The translations under genes were made by a program, and so were the position numbers. A stretch of 64,000 bases of DNA from Dokdonia sp. 4H-3-7-5 (GTDB taxonomy: Bacteria; Bacteroidota; Bacteroidia; Flavobacteriales; Flavobacteriaceae), in the NCBI RefSeq assembly GCF_000212355.1, contig NC_015496.1, positions 2,450,001-2,514,000 of the forward strand, in the 5' to 3' direction. The notes below the pieces were generated by a model. It made no database searches. It was given only the letters and a program-made list of their open reading frames with translations, and had not been told where the DNA came from. Of the stretch, positions 26,329 to 34,833 are shown in pieces (position 1 is the first letter of the stretch; every line of letters starts with the position of its first letter).

Positions 26329-27045
26329 TTATTGAGCTATGAATTGTGTGTATAGTAATGCACACCCAATGGCAATGGCAAAACTCAACATGGTACCTAT
26401 CAAAACATATTCTGTTTTGAGATAGTCACCATCTTTAAACCTTAAGATAGATTTTGCTGTAATCAAAAAACCTACAGCGCTGAACTGCCCTACGATTATA
26501 AGCACAAGTACTAGCCATCTTTCTGTGATACCTATGAGTCGGCCTGCATTAGGTAAGTCTTGTGATTTTTCTGTAAATGAAACCGAGAATAGATTGAAAA
26601 TCTCTTTTATCACAATGTTTGCCGGCTTTGTACAAAGTAAAAACATAGCGATAAGGCATATTATTGGAAAGTAGGAGGCATCTAGTATAAGTGGTTGCCA
26701 CCCCAAGATATTTACATAAAGAACACTTGCTGCAACATACGTGATGATGTGTAGTAACTGGTCAATAAAGAATGCACCTTTATGCAGCCATTTGTTGTTA
26801 AGTAATTGAGGTTTTAATCCGTCAATAATCCAGTGTATACCAGCTATTGCTATTGCCCAGGGTAGAAACCTATAATCAAGAGAGGTGATAAAAGAAGCAA
26901 TAAAAACGGTGAGAATATGCCACTTGAGATGTTTGCTTTTAAAGCCTTTTTTTGCCTTTGACTTTGCAGTTTTCTTAGATTGAAAGGTATAATCTGCTAG
27001 CAGGTGACCTATGGTCTGTAGGGCGATGAGAGTTGCTATATCCAT
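26329..27045 (-). CDS. DUF3307 membrane protein
   Basis: This integral membrane protein of 238 residues has five to six hydrophobic segments. The DUF3307 part is N-terminal: LIALQTIGHLLADYTFQSKK, a basic loop, then HWIIDGLKP and FIDQLLHIITY with conserved His/Asp residues within membrane-proximal segments. Function is unknown. Its start shares one base with the satD stop, so it is coexpressed with the SatD-type regulator; this pairing suggests SatD controls or senses the state linked to the DUF3307 protein. Confidence 0.85.
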   Translation of the reverse strand: MDIATLIALQTIGHLLADYTFQSKKTAKSKAKKGFKSKHLKWHILTVFIASFITSLDYRFLPWAIAIAGIHWIIDGLKPQLLNNKWLHKGAFFIDQLLHIITYVAASVLYVNILGWQPLILDASYFPIICLIAMFLLCTKPANIVIKEIFNLFSVSFTEKSQDLPNAGRLIGITERWLVLVLIIVGQFSAVGFLITAKSILRFKDGDYLKTEYVLIGTMLSFAIAIGCALLYTQFIAQ

Positions 27046-27737
27046 TATGAAATCTTACTTAAAGTGTGATTAAAATACCTGATGGCTTTGTCCATTCCAT
27101 TCCATCCAGAGGCTGTGGAGTGCTGGTTAATAGAAGACTGACTTACGCCTAGTTTTTTTGCGATAACCTTTTCACTATTACCCATGATTTTTAGAAATAA
27201 GACCTCGCTCTGTCTACTAGTTGCTCGTGCTAGTAAGTGATCTAGTAATGAGATAATCGCATCTATGTTGAGGTTTAGCTCCTCGTTTATTGAACTAAAG
27301 AATAGCGTATTTTTTATAACCATACGCTCCTTATTGTGAGTGCTCTCGCTACTTATGGCGCGACCGCTTCTGTAAATCGCATCGCCATCTATAATGTTTT
27401 CTTCTCTATTAAATCTATCTAGCCTGCCTAAACCCATGGCAAGGCGTATGCTATAGGTTTGAAAAACTCTTGTTCTATTATTTTCTACTTTTTCCTCAAT
27501 TTCTAAAGACTTTATAAATGTTTTGATTGCCAGCGCTACGGCTAGTCCATTTTCGGGATCTGGAACTACACACTCAAGATAATCTCCTTTAATGAGTCTA
27601 GAGAACGTGTTATATTTAGTCTCTAGTTGCTGAAACAGCTGTAAGAGCTGCTGTTCGAGCGTTTTCTTTTCGTCCGTGCTTAAACTTGTGTAGGCAATAA
27701 AATCACCAGAAATTACTATATGATTGGTATAATCCAC
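27045..27737 (-). CDS. satD: SatD-family regulator
   Basis: This cytosolic protein of 230 residues starts with NHIVISGDFIAYT, typical of SatD-family proteins, followed by a domain with IKGDYLECVV and RLAMGLGRLD, cyclase-like in flavour. The C-terminal part (about 175-205) has a helix-turn-helix, KIMGNSEKVIAKKLGVSQSSINQHSTASGW. It is therefore likely a DNA-binding regulator. It is immediately downstream of four regularly spaced 20-bp dyads, which may be its operators, and overlaps the DUF3307 gene by one base. Confidence 0.8.
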   Translation of the reverse strand: MDYTNHIVISGDFIAYTSLSTDEKKTLEQQLLQLFQQLETKYNTFSRLIKGDYLECVVPDPENGLAVALAIKTFIKSLEIEEKVENNRTRVFQTYSIRLAMGLGRLDRFNREENIIDGDAIYRSGRAISSESTHNKERMVIKNTLFFSSINEELNLNIDAIISLLDHLLARATSRQSEVLFLKIMGNSEKVIAKKLGVSQSSINQHSTASGWNGMDKAIRYFNHTLSKIS

Positions 27738-27761
27738 CTTTTAAATGCTTTGATATTCAAA

Positions 27762-27868
27762 TATAAGCAAATATGCTTATAGAATATATTTATAAGTAAA
27801 TAAGCTTATAGAGTACATTTATAAGTGTATATACTTATAAAGTATGTTTATAAGTGAATAAGCTTATA
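27762..27868. repeat. Four 20-bp dyads at exact 29-bp period upstream of satD (operator array candidate)
   Basis: Copies lie at 27762-27781, 27791-27810, 27820-27839 and 27849-27868. Each has the form TATAAG(n)8-CTTATA; the first is a perfect inverted repeat TATAAGCA-AATA-TGCTTATA. The start-to-start distance is 29 bases in all three intervals, with 9-base A/T-rich linkers. The array fills the gap between the amidohydrolase stop and the satD start, so it must overlap the satD promoter. Confidence 0.8.
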
Positions 27869-27871
27869 AAT

Positions 27872-29245
27872 TTATTTTTCAGTATGTACGATTGTACCAT
27901 CCTTAATCACCAGATGTATGTCCTGTGTAGCGCTTATATCTAGTAGCGGATTACTATTAAGCAACACTAAATCTGCTTTGTTACCTGGGGCTAACTGGTA
28001 GCCTTTCTTGTGTAAAAAATTTGCACCTTGATACATCGTTGCGATTGCATTTGCTGGAGTGATGTCAGCTTTTACCATTTCTTGTAACTCACCATGTAAC
28101 GATTGTCCTGGGTACGTATATGAGTTGTAAGCGCCGCTATCTGATCCCGAAAGTAGATTAACTCCAGCTTTATCTAATGAAGCAACGAGTTTTAGAAAAA
28201 ATTGCTGCAGCTCTTTTCTATCTTGCTTGGCTTTTGGGCTAGCATTCAATGCTCCTTTGTTTCTCCCTTCATAAGTGGCTATAAAATCTGCATCTAACGT
28301 TTTTAAATAGGCATCATCACTATGATTTACCTCGTCCATATAACTTAGCACATCGCCTATGTATAAAGTAGGAGTGACGTACACATTGTTGCTTTTTAAT
28401 TTGTCAAAAGTACTTTGTGCTGTTTCCTCATCATAGCTTGCTATAAGCTGTTCCATGCTTCCCCAGAACCCTAGCTTTCCATCTTTTATGTCTTGAGTGA
28501 TCTCCTTTTCACGAGAAGAGCATCCTTTCAAGATATAATAGAGGTGTTCAATATTATCAATTCCAGCAGTGATAGTTTCATCTAGTGTCACGGTAAAAGG
28601 CATGTGCCCGGAGGTAATCATTCCGCGCTCTTCGGCTTGTGTTATTATGGATAGGTAAGTATCTCTAGTTATCGTACTATCATAAAGTTTTACATAATCG
28701 ACGCCTAGTTGCTGCAAAGAATCTAGTGCTTTGCTTATCTCATCGTCTGTATTCACGCCTATAGAACCTGCCCAGCGAGCATTCTTTCCATCTAGTTTAG
28801 GTCCAGATGTATAAATAGTAGGACCTGTGCGCTTTTTATTTTTTATTTCTTCATTCCATTGCTGTACTTGGGTAGTGAGATCGCCTCCAGCATCGCGCAC
28901 CGTTGTAATTCCATATTTTATAAATTGTTCAAGAAATTTTTCATTTTGAGGAATAAGAGCTTCGCCTCCGCGAAAATGAGTATGATTATCCCAAAACCCA
29001 AGAAGTAAAAACTTGCCACTACCGTCTATTACATTACCATCTTTATCATCAGAAAGAGTGCCTATCTCTTCAATTTTATAAATCGAATCATTACTGAGAT
29101 ACACATTTTTATTACTACTTAGCGCTCCATTTTCGTCTATAATGGAGACATTGCTTATCTTGAGATCATACGCTGGTTTTGTGTCCTTAGGCTTGCAACT
29201 TACTAGTAGTAAAAGTATCGCTATGGTTGAGTATATATACTTCAT
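27872..29245 (-). CDS. Amidohydrolase-family lipoprotein
   Basis: It is a metal-dependent hydrolase of the imidazolonepropionase-like group, 457 residues, exported as a lipoprotein: lipobox LLLVSC with Cys17. The first metal motif HTHFRGG (HxH) is at about 89-95, DYVKLYDS may carry the bridging Lys, and the last Asp is in LLSGSDSGAYNSY. Peptide- or amide-ring-cleaving activity in the cell envelope is likely, but the substrate is unknown. Upstream are a perfect 20-bp palindrome copy in the leader and a G8 tract. Confidence 0.88.
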   Translation of the reverse strand: MKYIYSTIAILLLLVSCKPKDTKPAYDLKISNVSIIDENGALSSNKNVYLSNDSIYKIEEIGTLSDDKDGNVIDGSGKFLLLGFWDNHTHFRGGEALIPQNEKFLEQFIKYGITTVRDAGGDLTTQVQQWNEEIKNKKRTGPTIYTSGPKLDGKNARWAGSIGVNTDDEISKALDSLQQLGVDYVKLYDSTITRDTYLSIITQAEERGMITSGHMPFTVTLDETITAGIDNIEHLYYILKGCSSREKEITQDIKDGKLGFWGSMEQLIASYDEETAQSTFDKLKSNNVYVTPTLYIGDVLSYMDEVNHSDDAYLKTLDADFIATYEGRNKGALNASPKAKQDRKELQQFFLKLVASLDKAGVNLLSGSDSGAYNSYTYPGQSLHGELQEMVKADITPANAIATMYQGANFLHKKGYQLAPGNKADLVLLNSNPLLDISATQDIHLVIKDGTIVHTEK

Positions 29246-29281
29246 GTTGTTGATGGTGTCTGTTTTAGGTGGTTTTAGTGT

Positions 29282-29301
29282 TACGCTTTCGCGAAAGCGT
29301 A
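29282..29301. repeat. TTTCGCGAAA palindrome copy 12 (20 bp, intergenic)
   Basis: TACGCTTTCGCGAAAGCGTA is perfect; its core lies 41 bases upstream of the amidohydrolase start. Confidence 0.9.
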
Positions 29302-29405
29302 GTTCCTTAAAGCTAAGTCTTAAAATTACAAAATAGCCAACTATTAATAGGGGGGGGTGTCGCTCGCTCTAAATTATCAATTACATTGCGCTTTAAAGAA
29401 ATACT

Positions 29406-29801
29406 ATGAACTCCGAAAATCTCCAAATTATATCTGATATGTTGCTCATGGCAAAAGCAGATAATCACTTACATGAACGCGAGTATGATTTTATACTTAT
29501 GGTTGCAAGACGCATGGGAATATCAAAAGATGAGGTTGATGAGCTTGTAAAAAGTCCTCAAGATAAGATGGTGTACAAAACAGAAATGCAACGCCTCACG
29601 CAGTTTCATAGGCTTCTATTGGTCATGAATGTAGATGAGGAAACTCAATTTGTAGAAATTGACACGCTACGCAATTACGGACTAAAGTTAGGTATCAGGG
29701 CAGAAGCAGTGCAGCAAATCCTAAGTGAAATGGGAGATTATGAGCATAAAATAATTCCTTCTCATCGTCTAGTTGAGATTTTTAAAAGATTCTACAACTA
29801 A
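29406..29801 (+). CDS. TerB-like small helical protein
   Basis: This cytosolic, all-helical protein of 131 residues has MLLMAKADNHLHEREYDFILMVARRMGIS-type sequence at the N-terminus, the TerB/DnaJ-associated (tellurite-resistance TerB-like) pattern in which Asp/His/Glu residues form a possible metal site. Function is unknown; TerB domains appear in stress-response and chaperone contexts. The next gene, 120 bases downstream on the same strand, is an Hsp20 chaperone. A G8 tract lies about 50 bases upstream of the start. Confidence 0.65.
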   Translation: MNSENLQIISDMLLMAKADNHLHEREYDFILMVARRMGISKDEVDELVKSPQDKMVYKTEMQRLTQFHRLLLVMNVDEETQFVEIDTLRNYGLKLGIRAEAVQQILSEMGDYEHKIIPSHRLVEIFKRFYN

Positions 29802-29921
29802 CGATAATTGACAAAAAGGCAGTATTAAATACTGTAAATCGGTCAAAACGTCATAAATTTTACATTGGAACTGAATTTGCCTAACCCATAGCAGAATCAG
29901 TTAAACTTTAAATTTATAATT

Positions 29922-30356
29922 ATGACTTTAGTTAGAAAAAATACAGCTCCATATTTACCATCAGTTTTTGAAGAATTATTAAATACTGACTGGCTAGGTG
30001 GAAGAACAAACACATTTGCAACTGCAACTCCTTCTGTAAATATTATAGAGAAGGATGATTCCTTTACGGTGCAGGTAGCTGCTCCTGGTCTCAAAAAAGA
30101 AGATTTTAATATTCAGTTAGATAATGATTTGCTCACAATCTCTTCTGAAATTAAGAAAGACGAAGAGACTGCAGAAACTCAGAAATTTACGAGAAGAGAA
30201 TTTAATTACACTTCGTTTAAACGCTCGTTTAACTTACCTGAGTCTGTAAATACAGCAAAAATCACAGCCGAGTACGTAGATGGAATTCTTGCAATAGGAT
30301 TGCCTAAACGTGAGGAATCACGTGTGCAGCCATCTCGATTAATCGAGATAGCATAA
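29922..30356 (+). CDS. Hsp20/alpha-crystallin family small heat-shock protein
   Basis: It is an ATP-independent holdase of 144 residues. The alpha-crystallin domain covers about residues 38-132: PSVNIIEKDDSFTVQVAAPGLKKEDF at its start, then REFNYTSFKRSFNLPESVNTAKITAEYVDGILAIGLPK, with the ILAIGLPK strand that precedes the C-terminal extension. The C-terminal SRLIEIA supplies the I/L-x-I-type anchor used in oligomer assembly. A terminator hairpin follows at 30383. Confidence 0.95.
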   Translation: MTLVRKNTAPYLPSVFEELLNTDWLGGRTNTFATATPSVNIIEKDDSFTVQVAAPGLKKEDFNIQLDNDLLTISSEIKKDEETAETQKFTRREFNYTSFKRSFNLPESVNTAKITAEYVDGILAIGLPKREESRVQPSRLIEIA

Positions 30357-30382
30357 CAATTTAAGTTGGTTAGTTTGAGATT

Positions 30383-30410
30383 GGGTTTCCGTAAGGAGAC
30401 CCTTTCTTAT
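30383..30410 (+). terminator. Intrinsic terminator after hsp20
   Basis: GGGTTTCC (30383-30390) pairs with GGAGACCC (30395-30402), 8 bp with one G-U, loop GTAA, followed by TTTCTTATTT. The T-tract is interrupted; it lies close to the convergent uvrB stop. Confidence 0.65.
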
Positions 30411-32411
30411 TTATGCGAGTTCCTTAAGTTTATCTTGGTAGACCTTAATTTGATCTCTGAGCTTTGCAGCCTGCATAAAGTCTAGTTCTTTTGCAGCAGC
30501 TTCCATAGCCTTACGAGTGCTTCTTATTTTCTTTTCAATCTGCGGCCTTGTTTGATACTCTTGCGCATCTTCGGCAGCTAGGTTTACAAGTTCTTCGGCT
30601 TCTATTTTATAAGCTTCTTTTTGAGTCATTGCATTATCTAGCGATTTTTTTATTGCCATCGGGCTCAATCCGTGCTTGGTATTGTAGTCTATTTGTTTTT
30701 GCCTGCGATAATTACTGTCGTCTATGGTTTCTTGCATAGAGCGAGTAATTTTATCTGCATACATGATCGCCTTACCGTTAATATTACGGGCAGCACGACC
30801 TATCGTTTGTGTGAGCGATCTATTGCTACGTAAAAAACCTTCCTTATCTGCATCTAGAATAGCGACTAGAGAGACTTCCGGAAGATCCAGTCCTTCTCTT
30901 AATAAGTTTACACCTACGAGTACGTCGTATAATCCCTTACGCAAATCTTGCATGATTTCTACCCGTTCTAGCGTATCTACATCAGAGTGTATGTAGCGAG
31001 TTCTTATATCTATTCTTGTGAGGTATTTTGTGAGTTCTTCTGCCATACGCTTGGTAAGTGTAGTGACTAGAATACGTTCATTACGGGCAGTAACTTTTGT
31101 GATTTCTTCTATAAGATCATCTATCTGGTTAAGGGATGGACGTACTTCTACGATAGGATCTAGTAAGCCTGTAGGTCTAATGATTTGCTCTACATAGGCT
31201 CCTTCCGTTTTCTGTAATTCATAATCTGCGGGAGTTGCAGATACGTAGATGACTTGGTTCTGCATAGCTTCCCATTCCTCAAATTTAAGAGGCCTGTTAT
31301 CCATCGCTGCAGGGAGCCTAAAACCGTATTCAACTAGATTTTCTTTCCTACTTCTATCGCCACCATACATTGCACTTACTTGAGAAACCGTTACGTGGCT
31401 TTCATCTACTACCATTAAATAGTCGTCTGGAAAAAAGTCTAATAAACAGAACGGTCTTGTGCCTGGCTCACGCCCATCAAGATATCTTGAGTAATTCTCT
31501 ATACCTGAGCAATACCCAAGTTCGCGTATCATCTCAAGGTCAAAATTAGTGCGCTCATCGAGACGTTTTGCTTCTAGGTGTTTGCCTACGCCTTCAAAAA
31601 AGCCAACTTGCTTCGTGAGGTCTTCACCTATTTGATTTATTGCTCCTTGCAGAACATCTTGCGAGGTCACAAACATATTTGCAGGGTAGATGCGTAACTG
31701 CGAGTACTTCTCTATCACCTCTGCAGATGTTGGGTCAAAAGCTTCAATCTCCTCAATCTCATCACCAAAGAAGTGAATCCTAAATGCCATATCTGCATAT
31801 CCAGGAAACACCTCTACGGTATCTCCCTTAATTCTAAAATTCCCGTGATTAAATTCGCTCTCTGTTCTAGAATATAAACTTTGCACTAACTTTTTAAGTA
31901 ACATCGTACGTGCAATGACCTGATCTTGCTTAATCTCAATAATATTTTTTTGAAACTCTGCTGGATTTCCTATACCGTATAAACAAGAAACAGAAGCTAT
32001 CACAATCACATCACGCCTCCCAGAGAGTAGGGAGGTAGTGGTGCTCAATCGCATTTTTTCTATCTCCTCATTTATAGAAAGATCTTTTTCAATATAAACT
32101 CCAGAGGAAGGAATAAATGCTTCTGGCTGGTAGTAATCATAGTAGGAAACAAAATACTCTACGGCATTATTTGGAAAAAATGCCTTAAACTCGCTGTATA
32201 ATTGGGCAGCAAGAGTCTTGTTATGTGCAAGAACGAGTGTGGGTTTTTGCGTTTCTTGAATCACGTTTGCCACGGTAAATGTCTTTCCGCTTCCGGTCAC
32301 ACCTAGCAGTGTTTGGTAGGCTTCATTTGCGTTTACACCGTCTACTAGTGATTTAATAGCAGTGGGCTGATCGCCAGTAGGTTTAAAGGGTGATTCAAGT
32401 TTGAATTTCAA
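30411..32411 (-). CDS. uvrB: Excinuclease ABC subunit B
   Basis: This is the damage-verifying helicase of nucleotide excision repair. Walker A is GVTGSGKT (39-46); the beta-hairpin region contains YYDYYQPEAFIPSSGVYIEK; the Walker B/DEAD-like motif is VVDESHVTVSQ; motif VI is QTIGRAARN. The C-terminal UVR motif (KLRDQIKVY region) binds UvrC. At 666 residues it is full length. No uvrA or uvrC is in the window. An 18-bp palindrome copy lies 36 bases upstream of the start. Confidence 0.97.
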   Translation of the reverse strand: MKFKLESPFKPTGDQPTAIKSLVDGVNANEAYQTLLGVTGSGKTFTVANVIQETQKPTLVLAHNKTLAAQLYSEFKAFFPNNAVEYFVSYYDYYQPEAFIPSSGVYIEKDLSINEEIEKMRLSTTTSLLSGRRDVIVIASVSCLYGIGNPAEFQKNIIEIKQDQVIARTMLLKKLVQSLYSRTESEFNHGNFRIKGDTVEVFPGYADMAFRIHFFGDEIEEIEAFDPTSAEVIEKYSQLRIYPANMFVTSQDVLQGAINQIGEDLTKQVGFFEGVGKHLEAKRLDERTNFDLEMIRELGYCSGIENYSRYLDGREPGTRPFCLLDFFPDDYLMVVDESHVTVSQVSAMYGGDRSRKENLVEYGFRLPAAMDNRPLKFEEWEAMQNQVIYVSATPADYELQKTEGAYVEQIIRPTGLLDPIVEVRPSLNQIDDLIEEITKVTARNERILVTTLTKRMAEELTKYLTRIDIRTRYIHSDVDTLERVEIMQDLRKGLYDVLVGVNLLREGLDLPEVSLVAILDADKEGFLRSNRSLTQTIGRAARNINGKAIMYADKITRSMQETIDDSNYRRQKQIDYNTKHGLSPMAIKKSLDNAMTQKEAYKIEAEELVNLAAEDAQEYQTRPQIEKKIRSTRKAMEAAAKELDFMQAAKLRDQIKVYQDKLKELA

Positions 32412-32443
32412 GGGCAGAATTTTTTATAAAATTACGAGTTTTT

Positions 32444-32461
32444 ACGCTTTCGCGAAAGCGT
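32444..32461. repeat. TTTCGCGAAA palindrome copy 13 (18 bp, intergenic)
   Basis: It lies between uvrB and the aminotransferase gene, with the core 36 bases upstream of the uvrB start. Confidence 0.9.
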
Positions 32462-32519
32462 GAGACTCCCAATGAAATGTTAGAAATAATGAAACCTAAT
32501 CTATTTATAGATAAAGTGC

Positions 32520-33698
32520 TTAGTGAACCTCGTTCAAGGCTTCCAAAAGAATCTCACAACCTTCCTTAATTTCATCATTAGAAATAGTGAGTGGAGGTGT
32601 GATTCTTATCGCTCTACTTTCAAAAAGTAGCCAGAATAAAATCAATCCGCGATCTTGGCATTTGAGGATAACTTCAGAAGCAATCTCTGCCGAAGGTGTC
32701 ATGGCAGCTAGCATGAGGCCGCGGCCACGTATTTCTGTGATAAACGGATGAACTAATAATGATCTGATTAATTGTTCTTTTTCTAATGCTTCTTGCATTA
32801 GGTTGCTCTCTGTAATTTCTTGCAGTGTGGCGAGTGCAGCAGCTGCAATCACTGGATGACCTCCAAAGGTTGTAATATGACCAAGTTTTGGATTATCTGA
32901 AAGCAACGACATCATTTCCCTTGAAGCGGTAAAAGCGCCTATAGGCATACCGCCACCTAAACCTTTGCCAGTAACAAGAATATCTGGAGTTACATTATAA
33001 TGCTCAAAACCGAAGAGTTTGCCAGTGCGACCCATTCCTGGTTGAATTTCGTCCAAGATTAATAAAGCGCCAACTTCCTGACATCTCGCTTTAACTTTTG
33101 CTAGAAAATTATGAGTAGGTTCTATAAAACCTGCTCCACCTTGGATTGTTTCTAAAACGACACCTGCGGTTTTTTCTGTTATACGTTCAAGATAACGCTC
33201 GCAATTAAACTTAATAAAAGATACATCACCTATCATAGGGCGGAAGGGCGCTGTGCGCTCCTCGTTACTCATCAAGCTTAGCGCTCCATAACTATTACCG
33301 TGATATGCATCTACGGCAGCAATAATTTCTGTTCTTCCTGTTGCTCGTCTTGCGAGTTTTATAGCACCATCTATTGCTTCTGTACCACTATTTACGAGAT
33401 ACGTGCTCTCTAGTGACTCAGGAAGATGTTGTGCAAGAAGCTTTGTGAGTTGTACGGCTGGAGATTGTGCGTATTCTCCATAGACCATTACGTGTAGATA
33501 TTTGTCTAGCTGATCTGTAATTGCATTTTTTACTCTAGGGTGTTGATGTCCTAAGCTGCAAGCAGAAACTCCAGCGACAAAATCTAGATATTTTTTATCT
33601 GCAGTGTCATATATATAACTTCCTTCTGCACGTGCCACTTCCATCGCTAGTGGATGCGGAGTGGTTTGCGCTTGGTAGGTGAGGAAATCTGATTTCAT
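32520..33698 (-). CDS. Class-III PLP-dependent aminotransferase
   Basis: The fold-type I aminotransferase of 392 residues has the phosphate-binding block YLVNSGTEAIDGAIKLAR, LILDEIQPGMGRTG with the pyridine-contacting Asp, and the Schiff-base Lys in LVTGKGLGGGMPIGAF. It belongs to the acetylornithine/4-aminobutyrate group but is unlinked to the arg operon, so its substrate is open (ornithine, GABA or lysine types are possible). The start at 33698 (MKSDFLTYQ) was chosen over an upstream in-frame start at 33728 that would add ten atypical residues. Confidence 0.88.
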   Translation of the reverse strand: MKSDFLTYQAQTTPHPLAMEVARAEGSYIYDTADKKYLDFVAGVSACSLGHQHPRVKNAITDQLDKYLHVMVYGEYAQSPAVQLTKLLAQHLPESLESTYLVNSGTEAIDGAIKLARRATGRTEIIAAVDAYHGNSYGALSLMSNEERTAPFRPMIGDVSFIKFNCERYLERITEKTAGVVLETIQGGAGFIEPTHNFLAKVKARCQEVGALLILDEIQPGMGRTGKLFGFEHYNVTPDILVTGKGLGGGMPIGAFTASREMMSLLSDNPKLGHITTFGGHPVIAAAALATLQEITESNLMQEALEKEQLIRSLLVHPFITEIRGRGLMLAAMTPSAEIASEVILKCQDRGLILFWLLFESRAIRITPPLTISNDEIKEGCEILLEALNEVH

Positions 33699-33730
33699 AT
33701 AATAGTAGATGACACTGGGAGATCTCAAAT

Positions 33731-33740
33731 TTTCGCGAAA
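33731..33740. repeat. TTTCGCGAAA palindrome copy 14 (core, intergenic)
   Basis: It lies 32 bases upstream of the chosen aminotransferase start, in its 5' region. Confidence 0.8.
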
Positions 33741-33784
33741 GCGAAATTAAAAACACGTTTTTCTAAAGAATAATAAGGGCGATG

Positions 33785-34366
33785 TTATCTCCCTTGCCTT
33801 CTTCCAGCACGGGCAGATGTGCGCTGTCCATACTGTTGTTTAGGTTGGTTACCCGCACGTTTCATGTTTTCTTTCATCATTTTAAGTTGTTCACCTAGCA
33901 TATTGTGCTTATCGTGAGACTCTGCTTCCTTCATAAGAACTTGTGCTTCTCGCTTGCGGTTTTTGCTCATTGCTATACCTGCAAGGCTCAGTTTTGCCAT
34001 AGCAAGATCTGCGTCCATAGATAAACCTAGTTCAATGGCTTTTCTAAAATATTTTTCGGCAAGGCTCATATTAGTTTGTGATACCATTAATCCTTGCAGG
34101 TAATTGTAATATCCTTCTTGCTTCTTAACGAGTGCAGCGCTTGGGTTTTTGATTTTTTCAAGCCATTTTTGTGCTCCAGGGAAGTCTTGTTTACGTAGGC
34201 GTAAGAAGGCTAGGAGTATAATTTCGTTCTTAAAGTATAAGAATATAAATATTCCCATTAATAGTAAGAGCATGATGCCGTTTCCTATTTCATTTTCAAT
34301 AAACTGCCATACAGCAGCGGCCAGTGTGGCTAGGGCAAGAACAAGTTTGATATTTTTATTGAACAT
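33785..34366 (-). CDS. Membrane-anchored TPR-like protein
   Basis: The protein has 193 residues. Two N-terminal hydrophobic segments (about 8-25 and 30-55) anchor it in the inner membrane. Residues 60-165 are helical with TPR-like pairs, for example QEGYYNYLQGLMVSQTNMSLAEKYFRKAIELG. The C-terminal 25 residues are Gln/Arg/Gly-rich and basic (GQRTSARAGRRQGR), perhaps RNA-binding or disordered. No function is recognised. It is divergent from rpmH and precedes the aminotransferase on the same strand by about 86 bases. Confidence 0.7.
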   Translation of the reverse strand: MFNKNIKLVLALATLAAAVWQFIENEIGNGIMLLLLMGIFIFLYFKNEIILLAFLRLRKQDFPGAQKWLEKIKNPSAALVKKQEGYYNYLQGLMVSQTNMSLAEKYFRKAIELGLSMDADLAMAKLSLAGIAMSKNRKREAQVLMKEAESHDKHNMLGEQLKMMKENMKRAGNQPKQQYGQRTSARAGRRQGR

Positions 34367-34464
34367 ATATTGTATTTAGGTCGAATGATTTGTTATTTTT
34401 GCCTGACTCTGTGAGGCGATTGCAAAGGTATACAAAAGGAGATAAAATATTTTCATTTTTCCAT

Positions 34465-34494
34465 TTGCAGAAGTAAAAACTTCTCGTATATTTG
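34465..34494 (+). promoter_or_regulatory. rpmH promoter (Bacteroidota consensus)
   Basis: TTG at 34465-34467, 19 bases, then TATATTTG at 34487-34494: a full match to the Bacteroidota sigma-A promoter. The predicted leader contains a tight hairpin GGTCTT-ATA-AAGACC at 34535-34549. A second weaker pair (TTG 34370, TATTTTTG 34394) lies upstream. Confidence 0.8.
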
Positions 34495-34565
34495 CGCCCA
34501 GCTTAGAGAGCTGTAATAAAAAGAAATTAAAGGCGGTCTTATAAAGACCTTAAAGAAGATACAAA

Positions 34566-34727
34566 ATGAGCAAGAGAACGTTTCAGCCATCAAAAAGAAA
34601 AAGAAGAAACAAACACGGTTTTAGAGAGCGTATGGCTTCAGTAAACGGTCGTAAAGTTTTAGCACGTCGTCGTGCTAAAGGAAGAAAGAAAATCAGTGTA
34701 TCTTCTGAAACTCGTCATAAAAAATAA
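34566..34727 (+). CDS. rpmH: 50S ribosomal protein L34
   Basis: This 53-residue, extremely basic protein begins [20 protein letters not shown] and contains [20 protein letters not shown], the L34 signature. It binds 23S rRNA in the large subunit. It is preceded by a consensus promoter and followed by a strong terminator, so it is a single-gene transcript here; rnpA, its neighbour in many bacteria, is not next to it, and carB follows instead. The C-terminal tail [13 protein letters not shown] is longer than in the 44-46-residue L34 of many bacteria, as usual in Bacteroidota. Confidence 0.97.
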   Translation: MSKRTFQPSKRKRRNKHGFRERMASVNGRKVLARRRAKGRKKISVSSETRHKK

Positions 34728-34749
34728 TGCATCTTTAAGATGTATATAT

Positions 34750-34783
34750 AAGGTGTTGCTTTTTTTAAGTAACACCTTTTTTT
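34750..34783 (+). terminator. Intrinsic terminator after rpmH
   Basis: AAGGTGTTGCTT pairs with AAGTAACACCTT (12 bp, one G-U) around a TTTT-like loop, then a T7 run. It begins 22 bases after the rpmH stop. Confidence 0.9.
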
Positions 34784-34833
34784 ATACCCTGTAAGTTCCT
34801 AATTTTAGAAAACATTAGATAAAAATTAAGTAA

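Noticed and set aside
27762-27868. CRISPR array
   Set aside because: The 29-bp period is superficially CRISPR-like, but the spacers are only 9 bases of A/T-rich sequence, the repeats are dyads, and no cas gene is near.
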